From positions 3,786,446-3,850,445 of the forward strand of contig NW_003314267.1 in NCBI RefSeq assembly GCF_000143415.4: DNA of 64,000 nt, given 5' to 3'. Positions 1 through 11,039 of this stretch are shown piece after piece. The translations under genes and the position numbers were made by a program. Positions within the stretch are counted from its first letter, which is position 1; each line of letters starts with the position of its first letter. Below the pieces are notes generated by a model. The model had not been told where the DNA came from. It did no database searches and saw nothing but the letters and a program-made list of their open reading frames with translations. The stretch is from Selaginella moellendorffii (lineage: Eukaryota > Streptophyta > Lycopodiopsida > Selaginellales > Selaginellaceae).

Positions 1-315
1 TGTCACTTTTGCTATGTATATATGTGAAAGATCTAATTTAGTTGTTTGGATTTAAAGAATCTAAACACAGTTAGCTCAAAGGTTCAGGAAAAGTACAATA
101 TTTTTATACAATCATTTATTCTAGTCTTGAGTAATAATATAGTTCTCTCTCTTACAGTACACTCCATTGTTGTATGAATCAAATTAAATTATGTATTGCT
201 ACTATATGTAGCCATAAAACTAGAGTGAAATTTTTTATTTGATTACTTCATAAGTATGCATTGAGACTTTTATCAGGATTTATATTATTGAGTAATTACT
301 ATTATCTTTGTATGT

Positions 316-420
316 GCAGTGCTGTAGCAGCAATCGTAGTTGCCTAGGATTGCCGCCTTGGGCATTCCAAGCTTGCTGATCTCTTGCACGATCTGGACGT
401 TCTCGCCTTTGTCATGTGGT
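316..420 (-). pseudogene. Calcineurin-like phosphoesterase exon relic (copy A)
   Basis: Read on the minus strand, a GC-richer island in AT-rich DNA gives about 35 open codons. They include ENVQIVQEISKLGMPKAAIL followed by GNYD. This resembles the stretch around the GNH(D/E) metal-binding motif of plant calcineurin-like phosphoesterases (recognised from family knowledge, not searched). The motif histidine is replaced by tyrosine (CAC to TAC), and no other exon is visible nearby, so this is an isolated dead exon. It lies about 300 bp upstream of the secreted-peptide gene on the opposite strand and was duplicated with it. Family assignment is moderate; the non-functional call is firm. Confidence 0.5.
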
Positions 421-425
421 CATTG

Positions 426-721
426 TCAAAGAATATATATTATTAACAGATCGTGCTCATACACAAAATCATAAACAACTATTAACAATTCATCAGCGTG
501 TTGCATGCAGAAAGCCAAAGTGATATTAAATCTGATTGTTTCAGAAAGAAGCCAAGTTATGTAACATATATTCAAAAGATCGTGCATAAAAAAATTACAA
601 ACAAGTATTAAAAATTCATCTCGTGAGTTGTATGCAAGAAATTGTCAGAGTTCAGCTAGATATAAGATCAAAGGTTGGGGTTGCAAACAATCCACAACAA
701 TATCACTGGCAAGCAATCAAT
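426..721. other. AT-rich upstream region of secreted-peptide gene (copy A)
   Basis: No gene is seen. It contains oligo-A/T tracts and a short open leader in frame with the peptide gene (ATG at 623, 33 codons before the ATG at 722). A related but diverged sequence lies upstream of the peptide relic near 54,417-54,600. That conservation makes this the likely promoter and 5' UTR region. The same DNA is at about 20,285-20,580 in copy B. Confidence 0.4.
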
Positions 722-1045
722 ATGGGGTTGCTCAAGGCTAGTGTTTGTGCAATCTCATTCATTATTGTTATAATCGCATTGGCTACTGACGATGTGGGTG
801 CAGTCACCAGCATCACTACATATGCTTTACCACGTTGTGATGGAGCAGTTGATACATATTCCAGTTGTGGTCAGTGCCAGAGTTTAGCTGTAGCAATTGG
901 AGGTTACAAGATTGACTATGATGGAAATCCCATTCGAATTTATACAGCACCAGCTTGTACAGGGCAAGGTGCATTGATAACTCAAGACCAGGAAGCATGT
1001 GGTGTGGGCACCCTTCCCATTTTGAGCTTCTATATACGCTGCTGA
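722..1045 (+). CDS. MiAMP1-like cysteine-rich secreted antimicrobial peptide (copy A)
   Basis: Predicted secreted peptide of about 107 residues. From the ATG at 722 there is a hydrophobic signal-like segment (about residues 5-22). The mature part has six cysteines in the order C, C-x2-C, C, C, C-end, with a GGY segment after the close pair and a hydrophobic strand before the terminal cysteine. This spacing and the Gly/Tyr-rich beta-strand character fit the MiAMP1 family of plant antimicrobial beta-barrelin peptides, known from gymnosperms, Macadamia and lycophytes (family knowledge). Such peptides act outside the cell against microbes. An upstream in-frame ATG at 623 would add 33 residues and bury the signal peptide, so 722 is preferred. 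The frame is intact and identical in copy B. Antimicrobial activity is inferred, not shown. Confidence 0.72.
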   Translation: MGLLKASVCAISFIIVIIALATDDVGAVTSITTYALPRCDGAVDTYSSCGQCQSLAVAIGGYKIDYDGNPIRIYTAPACTGQGALITQDQEACGVGTLPILSFYIRC

Positions 1046-1419
1046 CAATGGATGTGTGTGCTGATGTTTATTAAGTAAATAAGAGGCAAAACTTCAACCA
1101 ATTTGAGTTACTTCATCATCGATGTAATGCATGTGTGATGCACAAGCTGCTTGTTCAGAATTGGATGAAAGAATGGGACTTGGAAATGGCAACTTAATCA
1201 CTCAGCCCCTGGTCCTGCACCGAAATCCTGGTAATGATATCACTTCTTGCTAAGAGAAATGGAAAAAGCTAAAAGAAAAGGAAGATCTAAACAAAGCAAA
1301 AGTTAGATCTAAACCAAAATCCTAAAAGGAATGAATAGAAGAAAGGAAATGGGAAAAACTAAATCTAATTAAGATTGTCTTTGAGAAAGATCAAAATCAA
1401 AGCTTGCTTCCCTCTGTAG
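1046..1419. other. 3' region of secreted-peptide gene to NUP133 relic
   Basis: No gene is seen. The segment contains AATAAG-like and A-rich stretches that could serve as polyadenylation signals. It is alignable by eye with 60,391-60,879, so peptide gene, spacer and NUP133 were copied together as one DNA block. Confidence 0.5.
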
Positions 1420-2640
1420 TTTCCATCGCACATTTGCATGGCGTTGTCCTCCTCAACTACAAGCTCCAATCTCAGCACCATCACCATGCCTTTCCTGCTT
1501 CCGGAAAGTCTTCGTGCTGCGTCAGCACCTCATTCACCGAGCCTGCACTGCGCGGCTCAGCTGTTCGACTGCTGGCGTTGATTCCCGCAAGAGTGGCAGC
1601 ATCTCATCGAACGGTGTGCCAATCACAAACGCCGAGCCTTCGTAACTGTACTTCGACGCTGCAGTTGCCTTCATACTGCTCATTCCAGCATCCCTCGTCC
1701 GAGAGCTGACTCATCTTCGGCCAGTCGTCTTGATCAGCGAGCTTCAGCCTCCCAATGGCTCTTGTTTCCTCTTCCTAATCCTCCAGAGAACGTAGAAATA
1801 ATTTTGTGGCCACCGTCCAGGCACGCAGAACTTCAACGAGATGCAGCAGCGACAGAACTTCGGCAGAAGTTGCAATCCCCAACTCAGCAGTAGCTTCCTG
1901 TCACAGCGAAAGACAATTCAAGGAAAAACAGGTTGGCTGCTTCAATCTAAATTGACTTGTGAACATTCCAACCTGAAAGGACACACATAAGCAAGTTCGG
2001 AAAAAGCTTGTGAAAATGCTATATACCTGCAAGTGCGGACAGCTTTGCCATATATAAAAGCTTTCGCCAGGCAGAGCTTTGGCTCGAGGCTAGCGACCTG
2101 AAGATCCGGACCATCAGGACGAAAAACCGACGTCCGGTTTCACTCTACAGATATAGCTTCAGTGACGAATACCGATCTCGCAGCACTTTCAGCCCGCTTA
2201 CACACCAAAAGAGACGTCGTAAGCGGCTGCATTTCTTTCATGCTGTTGAAGAGTCTGCTCCAGTCCTCGGCCAAAATAGCACCGGTGTAGAGATATCATC
2301 AGCTTTTGCTCAAAGCCCTGTCCTTGCATAAAGTTTGTGACTTCAGTGTGACTTCAGTGACTCAATTATAGCTTGACTTTGTTCATCGATGCAGCTGAAA
2401 AGCTCTTCTATGCTGATACTGTGTGAAAAACACATCCACCTTTGTCCACTTTTGCTGGAAGCTTTATCCCCGACTAGATCCCTAAGGAGATTTTCTACCT
2501 GGATTGCGTCCTTCACAATCTGGTCCGAGTGTAAGACTTCAACATCTGCTCAATGTCCATCTTAGTACGAATACATGCTGATTCCCATGAGCTGCTGAAT
2601 TCCAACCAAAACATCTAAGAATCGATCCTCCTCTTTAGAA
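1420..2640 (-). pseudogene. NUP133 3'-part relic (copy A)
   Basis: Reading leftward, this matches the minus-strand NUP133 gene at about 60,885-62,600 through its C-terminal exons. It has many substitutions and several deletions of tens to hundreds of bases; for example, the segment matching 61,205-61,320 is shortened. Intron DNA is still present (the part matching the intron near 61,540-61,590), so it is a genomic copy and not a retrocopy. No long frame remains on the coding strand. It cannot encode a nucleoporin. Its position right after the secreted-peptide gene repeats the order at 60.2-62.7 kb. Confidence 0.8.
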
Positions 2641-2887
2641 ATCTTGGTGCGGATCTAGATTAAGTAATCGTTATAGGAATATGCTAAAAGGAGAATTACT
2701 TATACCATTTGTCGCTGCAAGACATCTACATCTCGCCCATAAAATCAAAACCATTATTAATGGAACAAAAAAATCATTATTACTTAGAGATTTGAGATTT
2801 CTTATGCTTCGGTGCTAATGATCACTATAGCCTTCTAGAAGTTCATCTTCCTTAGCACCAATCTTTTCGGCAGTGTCATTGTTATTT

Positions 2888-3166
2888 TTGGTTTGCTTAT
2901 GGTAGTGAATATACCTAGAATATGCTTAGATATTCTAGGATATTCTACCATCTAGCGGTTGGTATTCATTTAGATTAATTTGGTATTTATAATTTATAAA
3001 CATGTTTATAATTTATAAACTTTCCTAAACCCTTTCTAGTATATTCTTTTTTATTCTATCATCGATTAATCTTGTGTTTATAAATTACAAACATGCTTAT
3101 AATTATAAACTTTATTTAATCAATTAGATTAATAAGTAATAATAAAACTACCATTAAGCAAACCAA
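2888..3166. mobile_element. MITE-like element with about 19-bp terminal inverted repeats
   Basis: The left end TTGGTTTGCTTATGGTAGT is mirrored at the right end as ACTACCATTAAGCAAACCAA, one base longer. The roughly 280-bp interior is AT-rich, non-coding and itself full of short inverted repeats. That is the structure of a non-autonomous DNA transposon. I could not settle a clean target-site duplication. Copy B keeps only the left about 200 bp (22,747-22,946), because its large deletion starts inside this element. Confidence 0.6.
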
Positions 3167-3540
3167 GTGTTGCTACATGCAACACGTAGCAATTTATTTA
3201 TCACACCACCCATTTGTTCTTTGCTTCTTATCAAAAACTTCTTTTATATTTTGTCTTTCACAATGGAAAATTTAAAATTATTATTAATCCCTCACTAATT
3301 AATCATATTTACTCTAAAACAAAAGGAAACTCATAATCTTGACTTTATCTCAGTCATGGCACACTCACACATATGATTCCCATTTCCATGAATGTTTGCA
3401 TTTGCCTCTCTTTAAATCTCATTCTCTTTTACCATATTAAGCTTGCATGGCAAAGGAGGTAAGAAAACTGTAAGGAACCAACTCCCCGAGGTGTTATAGG
3501 CTAAAGGATCCCCAAAAGCATGACCGAAATGATAAAGAGT
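3167..3540. other. AT-rich spacer, no gene
   Basis: Only in copy A. No coding frame or RNA gene is seen. A short palindrome built on TTGCTAC...GTAGCAA lies just after the MITE. The last part, from about 3,470, becomes GC-richer and leads into the GAG-repeat tract. Confidence 0.5.
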
Positions 3541-3780
3541 TCATTGGATGGGACTGAGTCTGAGATCGAGTCCAAGACCAACTCTGAGACCGAGTTCGAA
3601 ATAGAGTTCGGGATCGAGTCTGAGGCCGACTCAGAGACCGAGTTCAAGACCGAGTTCGAGACAGAGTCTGAGATTCGAGATCGAGTCTGAGACCTAGTCT
3701 AAGGTCGAGTCTAAAGTCGAGTCTGAGATTGGGTTCGAGATTGAGTCCGAGATCGAGTCCGAGACCGAGTCCGAGTACTA
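3541..3780 (+). repeat. Degenerate GAGWYYGAGWYC tandem repeat
   Basis: About 240 bp of 6-bp and 12-bp units of the type GAGTCYGAGAYC. In one plus frame roughly the first half reads as an open, acidic run alternating Glu with Ser, Thr, Ile and Phe, before the frame is lost. There is no start codon or domain context, so I treat it as a decayed minisatellite in transposon-derived DNA. Confidence 0.7.
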
Positions 3781-4596
3781 ATACAAATCAAGGGGTGAAA
3801 GCCCAAAGCATGCATCTCCCAGAGGGGGGGGGGCTGGGGCTGTAGGGGGTTCCAAAAGTATAGTAGGGATAGTGAGGTCTAGGAACTAGTCTTGAAGGAA
3901 CTCTCTAGTGGTGCTTCCAAACTGACTTGAGGTTGAGACTGGGGCCGAGGGGCCTTGGGTGGGAGTGAACATGGACTTGGGTGGTGCCGGAGGGGCCACC
4001 CAAGGAAGTGCTCAAGAGTAGCTCCCACTCCTGAAAAGGAAACCAACTATGGTGCTCCCGACTCATGTGGAGTGGTGCCCCACTTGAGTACCTTGTGGCT
4101 CATTGGTCCTTGCCCTTCCTAGGGGTTTGGGCCTTCCTTTCGAGATGGAAGTGGGGGGGGGGGGGGGTAAAGGTACCTATACTGGGCTGTTAGGCCACAG
4201 TGTTTCACCTCGATGTCCTGAAGCAAGTGTTGCACCCAAGGCTTGGGATTTAGAGGGTCCCATGATCAAGTTTTGTTGTGCCAAGGGATGTTAGGAACCT
4301 GGAGGCTTCGTGTGCTTGGCTGCTTGTGCTTGTGGGGAGTGTAGCCGAACCTTAAGTCCAGTCTAACCTGAGAAGGGGGATTGGGAGAGATTTGGGAATC
4401 CATGAATGGATGGCTAATGTTCCATTGCTCATGTAGTGAGTAATTGAATCCAAGTAGGACCAAGTAAGAGCTAGTACAATAGGCAGGAACCTTGGCGAGG
4501 GAACTTAGCAAAAACTAAGGCAGTGTTGGTCGGATAGACAAGGTAAGGTGGCAAATTGGAAAGGAAAAGTTTGTGGCTTACAAAAACATGACAGGA
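3781..4596. mobile_element. Fragment related to the LTR family next door
   Basis: From about 3,796 to 3,870 the sequence closely follows the middle of the LTR at 5,140-5,215: a GGGGTGAAAGCCCAAAGC block, a long G tract, then GTATAGTAGGGATAGTG. The rest, to 4,596, is GC-rich with a second G tract near 4,150 and has no credible gene. It may be an older, diverged LTR-element piece into which the intact-looking element at 4,597 inserted. Confidence 0.5.
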
Positions 4597-5736
4597 TGTC
4601 GCGAATGTGACTTTGGGTATTGAAAGTTACCTATTGACCGGTCCTTACGGACACTCTTTCCTTACTGCCACGACGGCAGGAGGTCAGTATTGCTAATTCC
4701 CTTTATCAACCCCTCTTGTTCAAGTGTTAGTTTACTGGGCTTAGCACCTTTACTTAGCCAGATGGACATAAGGTAGGAACTCCTATGTGTTTCTAACTGA
4801 GCATACTCGGCCTGGCTCTTAGTTCTCTTTTGCTCTGTCTTGCACTAGCTTGACAAGAACCCTCGCGTATTGAGATTAGTCCCTCAATATCGCTGGATGA
4901 TAGCTTACCGTGTTTACAAAACACCCTCGCTATCATGCCCTTTGTGTTAGTCTCAATTCATCTTAGATGCTATTTATGGAAAGTGTCTAGATTTGCTCAT
5001 TTGGCATATCTACGGAATGTAAAGATCATCCTGAACACAATGGTGTTCGTCCCGTATCCAAATTCGCAATCTAAGGACATTCCATATTTAGTAAGTTTCG
5101 AGCTTGTCCCAGAGACTAACTCTTGATACTAAGGGAGGCTTGGGGTGAAAGCCCAAAGCGTGTGTTCCTCAAGGGGGGGGCCTGTGGGGGGTTCCAAATG
5201 TATAGTAGGGATAGTGGGTAGGTCGGGCATAGCCGACCAATCTGATGCATAGTCTAATTCCTACTTGCATGCTTGTCCTTGTTCAGCGTTTGGCTTGGGT
5301 CTAAGCCCAAGTTCCATACCATGCTAATTGATGAGGTACCCATATCCTTGTGTTAGGCCACCAGTATGCCGAAATAGCGCTAGACTCCATTTGGCTTCGT
5401 TTTGCCTGTTAGTCCTGGCATTGGGATGCTGGTTGCTCCAGGACTGTTCCAAGTCACTCCGGGCTCTTGTCCCTTCGCTCTTTGGGCTGTATGCTTGGGA
5501 GTTGCTCCGTGGTTCAGTTCCGTCACTCCTTGGTTTCATGCTTGGGAGTTTGGCATCGTTCCTTCGTTCAGTGGCCAAAGGCCCTAAACCTTGGGTTCCA
5601 CACCATTGTCCTATGGACATGTGGCATGTGACACGTGGCATCTGTCACGTGGCACAAAGAGGGTTAGGTTCCGCTTCGTGGTGTTATCCTATGGTAAATC
5701 ACCATAGGATAAAGGGTAAAAACCACGTGCACTACA
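4597..5736 (+). repeat. 5' LTR, copy A (1,140 bp)
   Basis: Begins TGTCGCGAATGTGAC and ends CACTACA, followed at +3 by the primer-binding site. It matches the 3' LTR at 11,040, except that the 3' LTR lacks about 387 bp corresponding to 5,308-5,694. The LTR carries a G-homopolymer region near 5,170 that has been a breakpoint in copy B. Open frames of up to 154 codons inside it lie in the LTR itself and have no domain. Confidence 0.85.
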
Positions 5737-5738
5737 TT

Positions 5739-5750
5739 TGGTATCGGAGC
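5739..5750 (+). promoter_or_regulatory. Primer-binding site for initiator-Met tRNA
   Basis: TGGTATCGGAGC differs at one base from the TGGTATCAGAGC typical of plant LTR elements primed by initiator-Met tRNA. It sits two bases after the LTR end, as expected. It fixes the orientation of the element as plus. The same site is at 23,512-23,523 in copy B. Confidence 0.9.
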
Positions 5751-8700
5751 ATGAGTCTTGGCGAGTACTATCCAATGAGATTGGGCAACTAGTCTTGTTG
5801 CATACGTAGAGATGAAAATGATGATCCGAGTGGGTACATGTTTGGGTGCAAAGACTTCACAGTTGTTCCTTGGGTATGGTTTTTGTTACCTTTTTGTACT
5901 GTAATAATGTGAGCTTGCTCTTGGGCTCATAAAATGGATTGAGATGTTCCATTACACGAGTTATCGCTTGGGCTCGTGAGTGAGGCACATTAGCAACTCA
6001 AGGTTGCACTTTGAGTTGGCAGGATTAATGTTAGCCTATCGGTGGTTCCATGAGTTGTTCCTTATACCAAGGGTGAAAGAAAACTTCCATTGGTCTCATA
6101 AATTTTTTTTGGATTGGGCTGAAGGCAGTGCGAAAGCAAGCTTGAGGTTTAGTCCAAGATGAGACCGAAAAGAGAGTTACTAGGGACAAAGGATCAAACA
6201 AGTAAATCATTTTCTTTTCTTGGAGAGATGATTTGCAATGAGGTGTTGACTCATTGCTCATGTTCACAATATCCAATCAAGAGTCCCTACCTTGATGCAT
6301 GTTGGTTATAGTGGTCTTGCAAGTGGTGAGTTGTGGAATGGATAGCAGTGAAGTGCCATACCATTTTGTTTAAGCTTGCTATTGGAAGACTTGGGTTGCA
6401 ATGCTCAATTCTTTTCCAGGGAACCTTGCTATTGCTCCTTAAGTAGCTTGGTGTAGGATTAATGTTGGTTTTGGTCGGAAAAAGAGTGGCATGAGCTTAT
6501 CTGTGTTGTGAACAAAAGATAGTAGTGTTAGGTGTTGTAAGTCTCTATTGGTGGAGTGTGGCATTTATGTTGCATTTTATGGAATTGAGTTGGCATTTGA
6601 TATTCACATGAACCTTTGAAGTAATGACATTGGCATTGCTTGTGGTGTTATTCAATTGATGATCAAGTCATTGTGATTCTCATATCATATCCATGTGACA
6701 GTGAGCAATGTGCTTACGAAGTTGCTTGGTTAAACGATGATCAACCCCAAAGTGGTTGATGGTGAAGCTAATCTATTTGCAAGTAGTAGCATTGTAGTAG
6801 CTTTGACGGGATTCTCGATGGTGGTCCATTATGCTAAGCTTAAATTGGTACCTTGTTTCCTTGAATTTGCCCATTAAGGTGTTAGAAAGCGTTACAGCAT
6901 TCACTTGCTATGGCTTGTCAGTTGATCCATTGACACTTGGAGTAGATTGTTGGATGGAGAAGATGTGTTGTTGAGGCATTGACATCGCTAGCATTGATGT
7001 TAGTGGAAGTGGCATTGTTATTTCGAGTGAAGAGGAATTTTCCTTAGAGCTTGATTTTCCATGTTATTTTTCTTGTTAATGTTTTGGCTTCACATTGGAT
7101 CTTGAAGATGGTTGAAGAAGAGTGTTAGTGCAATGTGGATATCTGGAGATGTGGTCTTTGTGATCAAGCCTTGGATATTCACTTTGCATTTTACGGATGT
7201 CAGTGTTCGATGTTGGAAAAATGGGCAAAGATGTTCGATGCTTAGACATACTATGGATCATGAGAATTTATGATGAGATGAACCTATGTGAAGTTGTTAG
7301 TAGGAGGAAGTTGGTTAAGTCTTGAAAGTTTGCAATTCTGGACTGAGAGTCATTCTTTTTCTAGGATGGAAAATTTTCCACAAATTTTCTTAAACTTTTC
7401 CAATGGCTGATTTGTCAGTCACTTTGCTTGAAAACCAGTCCATTTTCGTAAGCTAGTACAAATTAGTGAAAGGGTTGGAGTTGACTTTGGTTGTCTTAAA
7501 CTTTAGTAAGTAGTTTATATGATGCAGCCCGAAAGGGATGCTGACTTTTGGGGCTAAGGCAATTGAGTTGGATAGAGTCTGGAGTTGGCGTAGAAAAGTG
7601 GCCCATGTGCTTTTCTAAGAAAGGTGACCCTTGTGCCTTTCTTTTGTAAGTGTTTAGCTTGGTGGTAGTTTGCACCTTGCATTTCGTTAGACTCTATGAG
7701 AGTAGTGAGCTCTCACTGATCTTGACTTGGCCTTGGTGGCCCTATGCCTTGGCTGAGGATAGTGATGTCCAACTTAGTTGTTTAAGGTTAAGATGTTGGT
7801 ACCCGTACTATAGCTTTGTCTATGAGGAGGTTGTGTACCGATATAAGTCCATCTCATGGTCTTCACTTTAGTTTCGACTGAGTGTTAATCACATAGCTAG
7901 CCTCTTCAAGGCATGCTCAGAGCTATTGACTAAATGCATTAGTGAGCTTATTGCGGTTGAATTGGATCCAAGTGGTCATTTAGTTTGTGCTTGTCTATGA
8001 ACTTTTATCTCGTACCTGGGGTATCACGTTCATGTTAGACAAGTATATAACTTGATGACAAGAGTTGGTGTTTGGGTCTTGTGAACGCAAGTTGAGGAGT
8101 GATTGTTGGTTGCTATGCGACTAGTGATTACTTGTAGACTTAGTCGAGGACTGTTGACACTTGCTTCGCTTGATGATGATTTACCAGTGATGGGTTTGCT
8201 TTACCGAATGGTGTTGCGGAGGATTGTGTCATTAGACTTACATGAGTTTTTCATGTTGACACATTGACTCTACCTCTGTTGATATCATTGGGTTACATCT
8301 AGTCCATAATGTTGGATTTCATTGAGTCTTGGACGTGGTGAATCACTCATTGATGATGTGTTATCTAAAACTGAGTTTTGCTGAAGGAATTGGTCTCGGA
8401 TACTGATTAAGGTATCTTCGACCTTGGTTAGCTTGGTTGTTAGAGAGCTTTAGGTGGTGATTCACTCGTGCTTTCTTCTAGTGTTGATGGCATTAAAGTG
8501 ATGCCTTGTTGATATTATTGATGTTGAGATTCAAGTGAGATGAAATGTCTATCTTTAAGATTGATATTGAGTTTCATTACTCTCGATAAAGATAGTGTTG
8601 ATGGTTTGGCCATGACTTTGTGTTATTAGCATTCATGCATTTGCTAATTAACAACTATGTTGACGTTCAAATGAACTAAGTGACAAGTTGAGTTAGTTTT

Positions 8701-9608
8701 GTTTTAGACGAGATTGTTTAGTAGAGGTTGAACTTTGAGCTTTTCCTTGAAAAGTGATTTAATTGTGGACTATGCTAACTCTATGAAAGGAAAAGTTAGT
8801 GATTGGTATTGAAGTGATTAAATCCTTGTTGGGTTCCAGTTAGGATATATTGATCATTGATGATTCTTCTTGTACTTGTTATGAAGTGAGTTACGTCTTT
8901 CTATAGATGGATTTATAGAGGATCAAATTGAATGATCACTTATTGAGCATAATTTCGTTATACTTAGCTTTTGGATTGATGCAAACATACTCTTCATTAG
9001 CTTTTGTATTATGAAGTTTGGCTTATGGATGTGTTGAAGAGGGTATTGTGGGTTGTCCATGATTTCTTCTTTAGCATTGAAATTAGTTCATGCAAGACTC
9101 GTGATCATTGTTAGGCAAGACTTGGGTATAGGCTTTTTTTAGCTTTTGGTTTTTTTTTAAGTTTCATGCTCAATATCCCATTTGTTAGAAGTTGTTGGGG
9201 GAAGGCATTTTGGCTCATTATTTTCTATGTTGAAGTTAGCTTTTGCATCTAGCAATCATTGGTGATGATTGACTATCATCTAGGATAGTTGATTATCCTT
9301 GTCAAAAGGTTTTGCTTGATTATTGTTGGTATAGAATGGTTTGCCATTCTTCGGGATGGTGGATTCCTTCTTAGACGATGATTATGCATCTCTTTATTGA
9401 TGAAATGATTGATGATCTTTCATGATGGTTAGTTGTTCTCTTTGATGGCTTATGGCTTTTCGCATTACCACATATTCTTTGTGGTTTGCTTTGGATTGGT
9501 CTTTGGGTTTGAGATATCAGTAGGATGTGCCGATACTTGCTTAAGCAATTCTGGTTCCTTCATATTGTTAACTGGGATCTATTCAGATTGGCTGGTATGA
9601 TGGTTGGC

Positions 9609-10942
9609 ATGACTATATGAGAAATACATAAACTTAAATGAGTTACGAGGCAACTTCTTTGTCTAACACGGATGCGCTACCAACTCAGACACCTTCCAGC
9701 CGTCGCCGACAAGGAAATGACCAACGGAGTCAGCCACCCTTGCTACTTTGGGAGTCACCCAGCTTACAAAAGTGTGATATGCCCCTACCCGCAGGGACAT
9801 AGAGAGAGGAGCTAGAGGCCTCAACCCTCATGAGCAAAGAAACCAAATCCGTTGGTAAGGTTTAGATAGACTACTGTAAACAGGAAGTTAGAGTTGTTTA
9901 CACGGTCATGCCCTTTTAACAGAATAAGGATCATTGACAGAGAAGCGGGTTATGTGACCAGTCGATAGTAGCTATCCCATGACTAGAGATTTCACCATGC
10001 ACACAAAGTGCCGAAGCCAGTCTACCTATACTGGCCCAAACTCAAAGATCAATAGATGGACAATATCAAAGTCATAAACAATTATATTTTAGAGACTTAA
10101 TTATCAGTGAATATATCTTAGATTAGAACACAAAAGTATTCCAAGTAAGTTATCATTCGATAAACCAATATTATAGGATAGGAACTACCAAGATCACTAT
10201 CATTGGAAAACATAGGATTCACCATCCAATAAAATTCAATAGCAAGTATATCATCAAGGAAACTCAATGATGAAACTTAACTATCGAAGATGGTAGACAG
10301 TATGCCAAACAACTTACTAAAGATAACTTAAAGAACACAAAGTATCATTGACTGGCAAATAGAAACTATCACTATCCTATAATACTTGTTTATCGGATGA
10401 TAACTTAATTGGAATACTTTTGTGTTCTAATCTAAGATTTATTCACTGATAATTAAATCTCTAAGATATTATTGTCTATGACTTTGATATTGTCCGTATA
10501 TTGATCTTTGAGTTTGGGCAAGTATAGGCAAACTGGCTTCGACACTTCGTGTGCATGTTAAAATCTTTAGTCATGGGGTAACTACTATCGACTGGTCACA
10601 TAACCCGCCTTTTTGTCGATGTTCCTTATTCCGTTAAAAGGGCGTGACTGTGTAAACATCTCTAACTGCCTATTTACAGTAGTCTATCTAAACCTTACCG
10701 ACGGGTTTGGTTTCTTTGCTCATGAGTGTTGGGGCTTCTGGCTTTTCTCTCTATGTCCTTGCAGATAGGGACATATCACACTTTTGTAGCTGGGTGACAC
10801 CCAGAGCAGCAAGGGTGGCTGACTCTGTTGGTCATTTCCTTGTCGGCGACGGCCGGAAGGTGTCTGAGCTGGTAGCGCATCTGCGTTAGACAAAGAGGTT
10901 GCCCCCTAACTCATTTAAGTTAGTGCATTTCTCACATAGTGT
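9609..10942. repeat. Large inverted repeat in the LTR-element interior, copy A
   Basis: Left arm about 9,609-10,182 and right arm about 10,370-10,942 are reverse complements with scattered mismatches, around a loop of about 190 bp. Outer landmarks are ACTTAAATGAGTTA on the left and TAACTCATTTAAGT on the right; inner landmarks are TATAGGATAG and CTATCCTATA. It sits just before the polypurine tract. It could be an inserted foldback element or an inverted duplication. Transcribed, it would form a hairpin of several hundred base pairs. Confidence 0.9.
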
Positions 10943-11039
10943 GAGTACCGTGAACTTTTTCTAGAGTTGTTTCCTTGGCGGTATTCTAGACTCAAATATG
11001 CATCGACGAGGATGTCGATCTTCCCTAGGGGGGGGAGAG

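Noticed and set aside
5328-5792. 154-codon frame at the 5' LTR end
   Set aside because: Lies across the LTR and primer-binding site and is shortened in copy B by a few substitutions; not a protein gene.
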